DNA of 64,000 nt from positions 4,908,501 through 4,972,500 of the forward strand of contig NZ_CP033069.1 of NCBI RefSeq assembly GCF_003669015.1, written 5' to 3'. Of this stretch, positions 17,139 through 25,964 are shown one piece after another (position 1 is the first letter of the stretch; each line of letters starts with the position of its first letter). The position numbers and the translations under genes were made by a program. The notes below the pieces were generated by a model, which made no database searches, had not been told where the DNA came from, and saw nothing but the letters and a program-made list of their open reading frames with translations. This DNA comes from Acidovorax sp. 1608163 (GTDB lineage: Bacteria; Pseudomonadota; Gammaproteobacteria; Burkholderiales; Burkholderiaceae_C).

Positions 17139-18218
17139 ATGGAATACACGACGCGATTCACCTTGGTTTGCCATCACATCGACGATGCCGATGCGCTGCA
17201 TGCAGCGTTCAGCGCCCCGCCTGGCGAGGCGTTGGAGGACTCCATCAAGGCCTTCTTTGCCGCCCGCAAGGTGGCTATCTATCCGCCGGATGGCATGGGG
17301 TTCGACCATTGCGAGCGCGCTGGCCTGGTGATCGATGCGGCCTTCACCTCGGGCTCCACGCATGCCGACGAGTTCATTGGGCCGTTGTCGAGGGTGTGCC
17401 ATGCGCTGCATGCCGACCTGCGGGACGACGAAATTGCGCGCACCATGGAATACGGCTTTGTGCACGGCAAGAAGAAGCCGCCTGCCGATGTGATGGCCCT
17501 TATGAAGACCTTGGCCCCTGTGGCGCAACTGGGGCGCGTGGGCCGCACCATTGCCGCAACGGACCGCGCAGAAAACGACCCCAGCGATGCGCTGACCGTG
17601 GCCATCGGCCTTGCCAAGAACGCCGCCACCGTGCAGGCCCTGCTGGAAAAGGGGGCCGACCCCAACAGCATGCTGCCGTCTGGCACCTCGTGCCTGAACC
17701 GGGCGGTGACCAAGAAGAACGCCAAGATCGTCCAGCTGCTGTTGCAGCATGGTGCCGACCCCAACCTGTTGCACCGGGGCTATCCCAACCTGTATGAAGC
17801 CTGCCGTTTTTCGGCGCCCAAGATCGTGGATCTGCTGCTGCAGTACGGGGCGGACCCGAATGTGCGCAACAAAGACTTTTCAGAGCACAGCTACCCCATC
17901 GAGATCGCCATTTACTACCACCAGTCCAAGGCCGTGCGGTCGCTGTTGGCCAAGGGGGCCAAGACCACGGGCATGCCCAAGATGGGCAACCTGCTGGACT
18001 TGAACGCCGGGTATTTCCACGACAACCACAGTGGCCACCTGCTGGAAAAGCAGGCCATCTTTGAACTGTTGGTGCAAGACCCCGTGCACCAGGCCGACTT
18101 GGTGCAGCGGCGCGAGCACCTGGTAGGGCTGCTGCACAAAGGCTTTGAACCCATGGACAAGACGCCCAAGGACCGCGCGGACTTTGACGCCCTGCTGGCC
18201 TACATGGCCACGGTGTGA
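17139..18218 (+). CDS. Ankyrin-repeat protein
   Basis: A 359-residue protein. Residues about 165-290 contain ankyrin repeats, seen as ALTVAIGLAKNAATVQALLEKGADPN, LNRAVTKKNAKIVQLLLQHGADPN, KIVDLLLQYGADPN and AIYYHQSKAVRSLLAKGAK. The N-terminal 160 residues have no repeat pattern and were not recognised. There is no signal peptide, so it is probably a cytoplasmic protein-protein interaction module. The ATG at 17139 has GAGGGA directly upstream; an in-frame ATG at 17076 would add 21 low-complexity residues. No partner gene is evident. Confidence 0.85.
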   Translation: MEYTTRFTLVCHHIDDADALHAAFSAPPGEALEDSIKAFFAARKVAIYPPDGMGFDHCERAGLVIDAAFTSGSTHADEFIGPLSRVCHALHADLRDDEIARTMEYGFVHGKKKPPADVMALMKTLAPVAQLGRVGRTIAATDRAENDPSDALTVAIGLAKNAATVQALLEKGADPNSMLPSGTSCLNRAVTKKNAKIVQLLLQHGADPNLLHRGYPNLYEACRFSAPKIVDLLLQYGADPNVRNKDFSEHSYPIEIAIYYHQSKAVRSLLAKGAKTTGMPKMGNLLDLNAGYFHDNHSGHLLEKQAIFELLVQDPVHQADLVQRREHLVGLLHKGFEPMDKTPKDRADFDALLAYMATV

Positions 18219-18336
18219 TGGCCGGAATGAGCACGGAGCCTGCCCAGGGGCGTTTACCGGGGCGCACCCTGGCTTCGACGGGCGCAGCCTGAACGCATTT
18301 CGTTCGCCGATCGACAGGGTGCTGAGCCCCTGCGCT

Positions 18337-20256
18337 TTACCCCCGCTCGCGCAGTGCCCGCTCGATGCGGTCCCGCCGCACCGTTGTTTTGGGCACGTTG
18401 AAGGGGAACCAGCTGCGCACGTCTTCTTCCAGCCCGATGCCGTGCATGTAGTTGTAGATGGCCTTTTTGAGCGCGCTGCCCAGCGCGTCGTGGTCTACGC
18501 CCGTGGGGTCGATAAAGGCCACATCGTTCTTGGCAAAGTCGCCTGGTGGCAGCGGTGCCAGGGTCACGCCGTATTCCTCGGGGTTCTTGCCCACGGGTGA
18601 GTGCACGGTGCAGGCAAAGCGGTGAAAGAAGCCGCTTTGGATGCAGCCATTGGCAAACAACTGCCGCACGTACTCGAGCGCGTCCACCGTGTCCTGTACC
18701 GTCTGCGTCGGAAAGCCGTACATCAGGTACGCATGCACCAGGATGCCTGCATCGCTGAACGCCTTGGTCACGCGGGCCACCTGGTCTACCGACACGCCTT
18801 TTTTCATGAGCTGCAGCAGCCGGTCCGAAGCCACTTCGAGCCCGCCCGAGATCGCGATGCAGCCGCTGTCGGCCAGCAGCTCAGCGAGGTCAGGGGTGAA
18901 GGTTTTTTCAAACCGCACATTGCCCCACCAGCTGATGCCCGCGTTGCGCTCAATCAGCTCGGTGGCCAGCGCTTTGAGCGCCTTGGGGGGTGCGGCCTCG
19001 TCCACAAAGTGAAAGCCCGTCTGCCCCGTCTCGCGCACGATCTGTTCGATGCGGTCGGCCAGCACCCCAGCACTCGCGCCCTCGTAGCGGCTGATGTAGT
19101 CCAGGCTCACATCGCAAAAGCTGCACTTCTTCCAGTAGCAGCCGTGCGCCACGGTCAGCTTGTTCCAGCGCCCGTCGCTCCACAGGCGGTGCATAGGGTT
19201 GAGCATGTCCAGGAGCGACAGATAGCGGTCCAGCGGCAGGCCGTCCCAGGTGGGGGTGCCCACCTCGGCAAACGCGATATCGGCTTCCATCATGTTGATG
19301 TACTGCACCGCCCCGTCTTCGCTGCGCACAAAGGTGCGCACCAGCCGCTGGCGCCCGCGCTCGCCGCGCAGGTGTTCCAGCAGCGCCAGCAGCGGGCGTT
19401 CGCCCGCGTCCAGCGTCACGTAGTCAAAGTGGTCAAACACGCGCGGGTCGGCCAGCTCGCGCAGTTCGGTGTTCACAAAGCCACCGCCCAGCAAGGTGGC
19501 AATGTGCGGGTGCCGCGCCTTGATGGCCTGCGCAATGCGAAACGCCGCATACACCGAGCCGGGGAAGGGCACCGACAGCAGCACCACGGTGGGCTGGTGG
19601 CGCGCGATGGCCTCGTGCGTGAGCTGCTCCAGCAACTCGTCCACCAGCGTGGGCGAGACCTGGGCTTTGGCCAGTGCCTGGGCCAGCGGGTCAAACGTGG
19701 GCTGGCTACCCGCCAGCGATTCGGCATAGCGCACAAATTCAAAGCGCTCGTCCACCGCGTCGCGCAGCACGTCGGCCAGATCGTTCAAATACAGCGTGGC
19801 CAGGTGCTTGGCCTTGTCCGTCAGCCCCAGTGCGCCAAAGGCCCAGCCCAGCGGGTCGCCACCGTCGTCGTCCACATACACATCCAGCGTGGCAAAGCGT
19901 GGCCCCTCGGGCAAAAAGTGCCGGCCCACGATGCGGTGCGCCAGGGTGCTGTCGCGCCCTTGCAGGAAGGCAATCGCCGGGCCGATGGTGGCGAGGTAGC
20001 GGTCTTGCTGTGCGGCAAAGGACTGCACGGCGGGGCTGCGCTGCTTGGCGGGCAGGGCTTGTACGCGCGCCGCCACATCCTGCAGGCCCTCTGGCGACAG
20101 CAGCCGCAGGACCAACGCCAGCGCCAGGTCTTCCTGGAACGCAGTGATGCCGCGCGAGCGAAGAAAGCCCGTGAGGTACGCGGTGGAGGGATAAGGCGTG
20201 TTCAGCTGCGTCATCGGCGGGATGACGGCAAGCACGCGGCACGGGGAAGAGGCCAT
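18337..20256 (-). CDS. B12-binding-domain radical SAM protein
   Basis: A 639-residue protein. The N-terminal part (about 1-290) looks like a cobalamin-binding fold, with VVLLSVPFPGSVYAAFRIAQAIKARHP and LLGGGFVNTEL. The radical SAM domain follows, with the cluster-binding cysteines in HGCYWKKCSFCDVSL (C-x4-C-x2-C, one residue longer than the canonical spacing). EKTFTPDLAELLADSGC and GGLEVASDRLLQLMKKGV are typical downstream stretches. Family members do methylations or rearrangements using S-adenosylmethionine and often B12; the substrate is unknown. It is not in an operon. Confidence 0.88.
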   Translation of the reverse strand: MASSPCRVLAVIPPMTQLNTPYPSTAYLTGFLRSRGITAFQEDLALALVLRLLSPEGLQDVAARVQALPAKQRSPAVQSFAAQQDRYLATIGPAIAFLQGRDSTLAHRIVGRHFLPEGPRFATLDVYVDDDGGDPLGWAFGALGLTDKAKHLATLYLNDLADVLRDAVDERFEFVRYAESLAGSQPTFDPLAQALAKAQVSPTLVDELLEQLTHEAIARHQPTVVLLSVPFPGSVYAAFRIAQAIKARHPHIATLLGGGFVNTELRELADPRVFDHFDYVTLDAGERPLLALLEHLRGERGRQRLVRTFVRSEDGAVQYINMMEADIAFAEVGTPTWDGLPLDRYLSLLDMLNPMHRLWSDGRWNKLTVAHGCYWKKCSFCDVSLDYISRYEGASAGVLADRIEQIVRETGQTGFHFVDEAAPPKALKALATELIERNAGISWWGNVRFEKTFTPDLAELLADSGCIAISGGLEVASDRLLQLMKKGVSVDQVARVTKAFSDAGILVHAYLMYGFPTQTVQDTVDALEYVRQLFANGCIQSGFFHRFACTVHSPVGKNPEEYGVTLAPLPPGDFAKNDVAFIDPTGVDHDALGSALKKAIYNYMHGIGLEEDVRSWFPFNVPKTTVRRDRIERALRERG

Positions 20257-20350
20257 GGAATCTCGGGGGTGGTATGCCCCGATTATCCCGGGCCCCCGGT
20301 TCTGCGCCGGGTGTGTGGCTACTATCGCCTGCGAGGGGCCGTTGCCAGGG

Positions 20351-21406
20351 TCAGCTGTGGGGGGCGGTCCCGCTGCGTGCTTGGGCCAAGGCAGCCTGGG
20401 CCTGGCGGCGTGCGTGCTTGACCTTGTACATGGTCTGGTCGGCCGTGCGCAGGGCGTCTTCGGTCTCTCGGTGCTGGTCGGGTGTAATGGTGGTCACGCC
20501 CACGCTGGCACCGGCGTAGTCCAGGGCTACGCCCGGCAGCGCAAAGTGACCCTGGGTGGCCTGGGTGATGCGCTGGCTGAGTACATCCTGGGCAGACTGC
20601 GCGACCTCGCCCGCATGGGCGCTCAGGCTGATCACCACAAATTCGTCGCCGCCCAGGCGGGCGGCCAGGTCCTCGGCGCGTAGCACGCCCCGCAGGCGCT
20701 GGGCAATGGCCACCAGGAACTGGTCGCCCACCGCGTGGCCGTGGGTGTCGTTGATCGCCTTGAATCCGTCCAGGTCGATGAACGCGATCTGCACACCCAT
20801 CTTGCGCCGCAGCCCCTGCGCCAGCATGCGCTCCAGCGCCTCCATGAGGGCGCGGCGGTTGGGCAGCCCCGTGAGCGGATCGGTGGCGGCCACGGTGGCC
20901 AGCTGCTCGTTGGCGGACAGTAGCTTCTGGATCAGCCGTTCGCGCTCCACCTGCTGGCCGATGAGGTACGCGAACAGGGTGAGGATGCGTTCGGCCTCGG
21001 GCGTGCGCGGGCGGGTATGGGTGCTGGCCGCGCACAGCGTGCCGTACAGCGCGCCGTCGCCCATGCGCACGGGTTTGCTCGCATAGGTGCGGATGCCCAG
21101 ATCGCGTGCGGCTCCCGAATCGCCCCAGCAGGCGGGCACATCGTCGGTGAAGGTGCGGCCCTCTTCCAATGCGCGCTTGCACAGCGTTTCGTTCCACGGC
21201 ACCACGAGTCCCTCGGGGATCTGCATGGCGCTGGAGTTGCGGGCATACAGCACATGCTGCACCCCCTGTGCCTCGTCGATGGAGGTGAGGTAGGTGGATT
21301 CCAGCCCCGTCAGCGCCTCCAGCATTTCCAGCAGCGGGCGTGTCAGCTCCTCGACGGACCGGGCCGCAGAGACGGATTCGGAGAGTTGCTCAAGAATTTC
21401 GCTCAT
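20351..21406 (-). CDS. GAF-GGDEF diguanylate cyclase
   Basis: A 351-residue cytoplasmic protein. The N-terminal GAF domain covers about 20-165 (LVVPWNETLCKRALEEGRTFTDD; YGTLCAAS). A short helical linker follows, then the GGDEF domain from about 180 (DPLTGLPNRRALME, IDLDGFKAINDTHGH, LGGDEFVVIS). The active-site loop GGDEF is intact, and RAED stands five residues before it, which is the RxxD inhibitory site for product feedback. It should make cyclic di-GMP in response to an unknown signal sensed by the GAF domain. It is a single gene. Confidence 0.93.
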   Translation of the reverse strand: MSEILEQLSESVSAARSVEELTRPLLEMLEALTGLESTYLTSIDEAQGVQHVLYARNSSAMQIPEGLVVPWNETLCKRALEEGRTFTDDVPACWGDSGAARDLGIRTYASKPVRMGDGALYGTLCAASTHTRPRTPEAERILTLFAYLIGQQVERERLIQKLLSANEQLATVAATDPLTGLPNRRALMEALERMLAQGLRRKMGVQIAFIDLDGFKAINDTHGHAVGDQFLVAIAQRLRGVLRAEDLAARLGGDEFVVISLSAHAGEVAQSAQDVLSQRITQATQGHFALPGVALDYAGASVGVTTITPDQHRETEDALRTADQTMYKVKHARRQAQAALAQARSGTAPHS

Positions 21407-21454
21407 ACGCCGGAAATTATGGCCGGGGCCGTGGCGCGTGCGGCAGCGCCGGGC

Positions 21455-22000
21455 TCAAATACCGGGCGTTGGTGGGGCCAGGTAGTTGTTCTTCACCCGC
21501 ACATAGTGCTCGGCCGAATACTTGAGGTAGGCAATCTCGGCGTCGGTCAGCGCCCGCTGGCGCACCGCCGGGCGGCCGATGTAGAGGTAGCCGCTTTCCA
21601 GCACCTTGCCGGGCGAGACCAGGCTGCCAGCGCCCAGCATCACGCGGTCTTCGATCACGGCGTCGTCCATCACGATGGAGCCCATGCCGATCAGGCATTC
21701 GTTGCCAATGCGGCAGCCGTGCAGGATGACCGAGTGGCCCACGGTGACGTAGTCGCCAATCACCAGTGGCGATCCTTCGGGTTTGCTGGCATTGCGGTGC
21801 GAGACATGGCCCATGGTCAGGTCTTGCACGTTGCTGCAGCGGCCCACGGTGATGCGGTTCACATCGCCGCGCAGCACGGCGTTGCACCACACCGAGCTGT
21901 CGTCGCCCAGTTGCACATCGCCAATCACTTGCGCACTGGCGTGGATGAAAACACCCGTGCCGAGAACGGGGGCGCTATCGAGGTAAGGGGACGTGGGCAT
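21455..22000 (-). CDS. Gamma-carbonic-anhydrase-like hexapeptide-repeat protein
   Basis: A 181-residue protein of the left-handed beta-helix family. The repeats are visible as V.IGDVQLGDDSSVWCNAVLRGDV, I.VGRCSNVQDLT, IGDYVTVGHSVILHGCRIGNECLIGMGSIVMDDAVIEDRVMLGAGSLVSPG. Candidate zinc ligands are the His in MGHVSH and in VGHSVILHGC, as in the YrdA/PaaY group. Members include carbonic anhydrases and thioesterases, so the reaction is not certain. The last 35 residues form the usual C-terminal helix. It is a single gene. Confidence 0.9.
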   Translation of the reverse strand: MPTSPYLDSAPVLGTGVFIHASAQVIGDVQLGDDSSVWCNAVLRGDVNRITVGRCSNVQDLTMGHVSHRNASKPEGSPLVIGDYVTVGHSVILHGCRIGNECLIGMGSIVMDDAVIEDRVMLGAGSLVSPGKVLESGYLYIGRPAVRQRALTDAEIAYLKYSAEHYVRVKNNYLAPPTPGI

Positions 22001-22192
22001 GACTGGGCGCGGCTAAGGTGGAATGGGTCGAAGTGTTCCTGCGTCTGCCGCAGGGGCTTGGGGGGCGACCATCATCCCATGACCGCAAGACTGTGATGAT
22101 GGGAGGGTGCCATGCTGGGCTGCTGCGCCACAAGCCATCGTGGCCCAACCGCCAAATAGGGTGCACGGCGGACCGCCCCAGTGCGCGGACGT

Positions 22193-22624
22193 TCAGCCAA
22201 CCGCTGGCAGCACTGTGTGGCCTGCGGCGGCCAGCAGCGCGCAGGCGCGCTCGCTGTCCGTCCTGGAGACCAGCAGGTGGTCCCCGTCGAACGTGGAGAC
22301 GATGAAGATGCCGATGCCGTTCTCCGACAGTGGGCGGATCACCGACAGAACGATGCCTGTTTCGCCAAAGGCGAAGGGGCCTACAAAGCGGAATGCCACC
22401 CAGTCCCGGTCAGCCTGCACGCCATCGGGGACACGCGCCTGCAGGCAGGTGATGGACAGCTCCTCGCTGCTGCGGGAGATGGAAACGAACCCTTCACCAT
22501 CGGCCCATGGCGGTATGGCCGCTTGGGGTGCGAGGCGGGCGATGGCGTAGAGCGAAGGCAAGGCTTGGAGCGTGATGCTGCGTGCGCTGGTCGATGAAGA
22601 TGCGATGGCGGGTGTGGGCGTCAT
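22193..22624 (-). CDS. ACT-domain protein
   Basis: A 143-residue protein. The C-terminal half (WVAFRFVGPFAFGETGIVLSVIRPLSENGIGIFIVSTFDGDHLLVSRTDSERA) has the features of an ACT domain of the small amino-acid-binding type found alone in bacteria. The N-terminal half (LPSLYAIARLAPQAAIPPW, FVSISRSSEELSITC) fits the two-ACT arrangement of CASTOR-like proteins. It is divergent from the ArgP-type regulator, 115 bp apart, so it may be a target of that regulator. The ligand is probably an amino acid, by family analogy only. Confidence 0.8.
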   Translation of the reverse strand: MTPTPAIASSSTSARSITLQALPSLYAIARLAPQAAIPPWADGEGFVSISRSSEELSITCLQARVPDGVQADRDWVAFRFVGPFAFGETGIVLSVIRPLSENGIGIFIVSTFDGDHLLVSRTDSERACALLAAAGHTVLPAVG

Positions 22625-22739
22625 AGGTAGGCGGATAAAACGATCCCCAAATTGTGGACGGCGCGCGGCAAATGTTCACCAAAGTTTGGAAAATCTCGAT
22701 TTGGCTGAGAATTTCTTAACTTTGAACGCTAAAGCTCCT

Positions 22740-23636
22740 ATGGCACTCGATTCCAAACAATGTGAGGCATTCCTGGCCGTGGCGGAGGCGGGTAGTTTTG
22801 AGCAGGCTGCTGCGGCGCTGCACATCACGCCTTCGGCAGTGTCTTTGCGCGTGCGGGGCCTGGAGGAGCGGCTTGGCCAGCCACTGATCGTGCGCGGCCG
22901 GCCCAGCCGTGCCACCCATGTGGGGCGGCAGCTTTTGCAGCACCTGCAACGCGCCCGTGTGATGGAACATGACCTGCTGGCGGGGATCATGGGCAGTGAG
23001 GGGGGCGGAGATGCTTTTTTTCCCATCACACTTGCAGTCAACGCTGACTCGCTCGCTACCTGGTTGCTGCCGACGCTGTCGGCCGTGGTGCAGCGTGAGC
23101 GCATTGCCATCGAGCTTTTGGTGGATGACCAAGAGCACACGCATGCGCTGCTGGAGACGGGGGTGACCCATGCCTGCGTATCGGCCCAGCCGCATGCCAT
23201 GCGTGGATGCATGGCCGAGCCATTGGGGCGCATGCGCTACCGGCTGGTGGCCACGCCCGCGTTTGCCGCGCAGTGGTTCGGCCCACGTGGGATCACGCGG
23301 ACCTCGGCGCGCCGGGCACCCGCTGTGGTGTTCAATCGCAAGGACTCGCTGCACGCCAATGCGTTGCTCAATGCGTTTGGCCTGCAGGGTAACGCCTATG
23401 TGAGCCACTACGTGCCTGCATCCGAGGCCTTTGTTGCGGCGATCCGGTTGGGGCTGGGCTACGGGATGGTGCCTGAGCTGCAGATCGGAGATGCCATTGA
23501 GCGCGGGGAGCTGGTGGATGTCATGCCCGAAGCCGCGACAGAGGTTGCCCTGTACTGGCATGGCTGGGCGCAGCAGCCGCCGCGACTGGAGCGCCTTGCT
23601 CAGCGGGTGATGCAGGCCGCCCGGCAACTGCTCTAG
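22740..23636 (+). CDS. argP: ArgP/LysG-type LysR transcriptional regulator
   Basis: A 298-residue LysR-family protein. The N-terminal winged HTH (residues 1-60: SKQCEAFLAVAEAGSFEQAAAALHITPSAVSLRVRGLEERLG) is followed by the effector-binding domain with the ArgP-type features NADSLATWLLPTL and FNRKDSLHANAL. ArgP proteins respond to lysine and arginine and usually activate a LysE/ArgO exporter. Here no exporter is adjacent; the divergent neighbour is an ACT-domain protein. The ATG at 22740 directly precedes the HTH. The stop codon TAG is inside the CTAG end of a palindromic element. Confidence 0.88.
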   Translation: MALDSKQCEAFLAVAEAGSFEQAAAALHITPSAVSLRVRGLEERLGQPLIVRGRPSRATHVGRQLLQHLQRARVMEHDLLAGIMGSEGGGDAFFPITLAVNADSLATWLLPTLSAVVQRERIAIELLVDDQEHTHALLETGVTHACVSAQPHAMRGCMAEPLGRMRYRLVATPAFAAQWFGPRGITRTSARRAPAVVFNRKDSLHANALLNAFGLQGNAYVSHYVPASEAFVAAIRLGLGYGMVPELQIGDAIERGELVDVMPEAATEVALYWHGWAQQPPRLERLAQRVMQAARQLL

Positions 23637-23801
23637 GGATCCTCTGCACAAATCACCGCGCCGTGTGCATCTGCGGCCTCGGGCGGTCTGCCGCGTTGCA
23701 AATGCTCGCAATAGCTACGGCTATTGCTGCGCTTTGCGCCTTGCAGCCCATCCCGATCCACAGTGCACACTTGCCGCTCGATTCGTGCAGAGGATCCCTA
23801 G
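23633..23801. mobile_element. Palindromic MITE-like element A (169 bp)
   Basis: The ends are perfect 17-bp inverted repeats (CTAGGGATCCTCTGCAC at 23633-23649 and its complement at 23785-23801); the repeat continues imperfectly inward for about 45 bp. The centre is a hairpin, GCAATAGC/GCTATTGC around TACG. It has the same plan and partial sequence identity as element B (25731-25900). The outer CTAG on both sides could be a 4-bp target duplication. It sits exactly between two convergent genes (argP and tetR-type) and supplies the argP stop codon. Confidence 0.75.
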
Positions 23802-23820
23802 CTGGCCCGCAGGCGGTGGT

Positions 23821-24462
23821 TCAGGCCCTGGCGTTCGGTGCCGGTGGGGCATACAGCCCCAAAAACATGTCCACCGCATCGCCCATCACCTGAGTCTGCT
23901 GGGCGGGTGTGAGGGGCGGCTGGCCCATGGCCAGCTGGGGCCAGAAGGCAAAGGCCTTGATCATGCCCTGCAGCAAGTTGGCGGCGTAGGCCACATCCAT
24001 ACCGGGGCGCAGGCGCCTATCTTGCTGGGCGGCGCGCAGCCAGCGCGGCAGGCCTTCTTCTTTGGCCGAGAGCTTGGTGGCGATGGCGCGTGCGCGCTCG
24101 GGCGTGTGCATCATGTCGGCCATGGCCACGCGGCTGAGGTCAATGAAGCTGGCGTCGTCCAGCAGGCGCATCTTGTGGCCCAGCAACTCCAGCAGCTGGC
24201 CCCGCAGCGGCTGGTGGGGGTTGTAGACCAGTTCCTCGGGCGAGCGGCTGCGCTCCCACATCAGCATCAGGATGGCCTCGAACAGGTCTTCCTTGCTGGG
24301 GAAGTGGTTGTACACCGTGCGTTTGGAGACCTCGGCCGCTGCGGCCACGCGGTCCATGCTGGTGCCGTTGAAGCCGTGCTGGCGAAACTCCTCAATAGCG
24401 GCTTGCACGATGGCATCGCGCTTGCGGTCCGTCAGGCGGGTGGGGGAAGGCTGGGCACTCAT
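23821..24462 (-). CDS. TetR-family transcriptional regulator
   Basis: A 213-residue protein. The TetR HTH is at residues 12-60 (RDAIVQAAIEEFRQHGFNGTSMDRVAAAAEVSKRTVYNHFPSKEDLF). The C-terminal ligand domain is of the AcrR-like length. It is divergent from the metallo-hydrolase gene, with 87 bp between the starts that contain a 17-bp inverted repeat likely to be its operator. This suggests autorepression and control of the hydrolase gene. The effector is unknown. Confidence 0.92.
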   Translation of the reverse strand: MSAQPSPTRLTDRKRDAIVQAAIEEFRQHGFNGTSMDRVAAAAEVSKRTVYNHFPSKEDLFEAILMLMWERSRSPEELVYNPHQPLRGQLLELLGHKMRLLDDASFIDLSRVAMADMMHTPERARAIATKLSAKEEGLPRWLRAAQQDRRLRPGMDVAYAANLLQGMIKAFAFWPQLAMGQPPLTPAQQTQVMGDAVDMFLGLYAPPAPNARA

Positions 24463-24476
24463 GGGGAAATTTTACA

Positions 24477-24513
24477 CCGTGCAGTTTACTTTTCTTAAAA
24501 CTAAACTACACTG
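24477..24513. promoter_or_regulatory. Probable TetR operator palindrome
   Basis: CCGTGCAGTTTACTTTT (24477-24493) and AAAACTAAACTACACTG (24497-24513) are inverted repeats matching at 14 of 17 positions around a 3-nt centre. The repeat lies in the 87-bp gap between the divergent TetR-type and metallo-hydrolase genes, where both promoters must be. Confidence 0.65.
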
Positions 24514-24549
24514 TGCAGTGCACATTTGCAAAACCACCGGAATTTGCCC

Positions 24550-25734
24550 ATGCCCCGCCGTCTTTCCCGGGTCTGGACCATTGCCACAGTCTTGATCGGA
24601 GCCCTTGCCATGGCCGTTGTCACGTCGTCCTGCACCACCTTCCCTGCCACCACGCACACCGAAAACGCGCTGCAAGAGGGCGGCAAGTACCGCAATGCCA
24701 AGCCGCGCCAGTCGCTGGGGGCGGCCAAGACAGCCAAGGTGCTGTGGAACTTTGCGACGGGCAAAGACGCCGACACCGTGCCCCGCGCGCCCATCCCCGT
24801 GCACCCGGTGCTGCGCACCGACCTGCTGGCCGCGCCCGATGGCAGCCTGTGGCGCCTGGGGCACTCCACCATGCTGCTCAAGTTGCAGGGCCAGTTCTGG
24901 TTGACAGACCCGGTGTTTTCCGAGCGTGCCTCGCCCTTCCAGTTCATGGGCCCCAAGCGCTTTCACGCCCCGCCCATCAGCATTGACGAGCTGCCTCCCA
25001 TCGAAGGCGTGGTGCTGTCGCACGACCATTACGACCACCTGGACTACAGCGCCATCCAGAAGTTGGCACCCAAGGTGGCGCACTTCATCACCCCGCTGGG
25101 CGTGGGCGACCGGCTCATCGGCTGGGGCGTGCCTGCGGCCAAGGTGCAGCAGCTCGATTGGTGGCAGAGCACCACCGTAGGCGCGCTGGAGCTGACGGCC
25201 ACACCCGCCCAGCATTTCTCAGGCCGTGGCCTGACGGACAGCGACCGCACGCTGTGGGCATCGTGGGTGCTGCGCGTGGTGGGGTCGGGCGATGGGGGTG
25301 AATCCACATCCAACGGCTTGCGCGTGTTTTTCAGCGGCGACTCCGGTTACTTCGACGGCTTCAAAGCCATTGGCGAGCGCTTTGGCCCGTTTGATTTGAC
25401 GATGGTGGAAACCGGGGCCTACAACAAGGACTGGCCCGACGTGCACATGCAGCCCGAAGAAAGCCTGCAGGCCCACCTGGACCTGAAGGGCCGCTACCTC
25501 ATGCCCATCCACAACGGCACGTTCGACCTGTCGCTGCACCCCTGGACCGAGCCCTTCGAGCGCATCACCGCCCTGGCCGAAGCCGCCCAGGTGCCCCTGG
25601 TGGCGCCGGTGATGGGCGAGCGCATTGACCTGCGCCAACCGGCCTTGTCTCGCCACTGGTGGCGCAGCGTGCAGGCCACGCAGCCCAGCGCAGCGCAGGC
25701 CCCAGCGCTGGTGGCCCCGGCGTCTGGAGTCTAG
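24550..25734 (+). CDS. MBL-fold metallo-hydrolase, exported (UlaG / NAPE-PLD-like)
   Basis: A 394-residue protein. The N-terminal 30 residues are a signal sequence with a weak lipobox (VTSSC), so it may be a lipoprotein. The metallo-beta-lactamase fold shows GHSTMLLKLQGQFWLTDPVFSERASP, the metal motif SHDHYDHLD near residue 160, TPAQHFSGRG, FFSGDSGY and the late His in MPIHNGTFDLS. This is the pattern of the broad NAPE-PLD/UlaG-like group; the substrate is unknown. The ATG at 24550 is preferred over a TTG at 24526. Transcription is probably repressed by the divergent TetR-type gene. Its TAG stop lies in element B. Confidence 0.88.
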   Translation: MPRRLSRVWTIATVLIGALAMAVVTSSCTTFPATTHTENALQEGGKYRNAKPRQSLGAAKTAKVLWNFATGKDADTVPRAPIPVHPVLRTDLLAAPDGSLWRLGHSTMLLKLQGQFWLTDPVFSERASPFQFMGPKRFHAPPISIDELPPIEGVVLSHDHYDHLDYSAIQKLAPKVAHFITPLGVGDRLIGWGVPAAKVQQLDWWQSTTVGALELTATPAQHFSGRGLTDSDRTLWASWVLRVVGSGDGGESTSNGLRVFFSGDSGYFDGFKAIGERFGPFDLTMVETGAYNKDWPDVHMQPEESLQAHLDLKGRYLMPIHNGTFDLSLHPWTEPFERITALAEAAQVPLVAPVMGERIDLRQPALSRHWWRSVQATQPSAAQAPALVAPASGV

Positions 25735-25900
25735 GGATGTCCTGCATAACTCCCTGCGGTCTGTGATAGCGCGGCCTCGGGCAGTCCGCTGCGTTGCTTT
25801 TCTTGCCAATAGCCCGGCTATTGGCTGCGAAAAGACGCCTTGCGGCCTATCCCGATCCGCACTATCACCGACTCGCGAGGGTTATGCAGGACATCCCTAG
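25731..25900. mobile_element. Palindromic MITE-like element B (170 bp)
   Basis: Perfect 20-bp terminal inverted repeats: CTAGGGATGTCCTGCATAAC (25731-25750) and its complement (25881-25900). The central hairpin is GCCAATAGC/GCTATTGGC with loop CCG. Like element A it is about 170 bp, begins and ends in CTAG, carries a GCGGCCTCGGGC block and a CCTATCCCGATCC-like block, lies between two convergent genes, and overlaps the stop codon of the upstream gene. Confidence 0.78.
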
Positions 25901-25964
25901 GGGCTCATCAAAGCGCGTATCCGGCTGGGTGGTTTTGCAGGCGTCTTTTGAACAGGCGCTGAGA

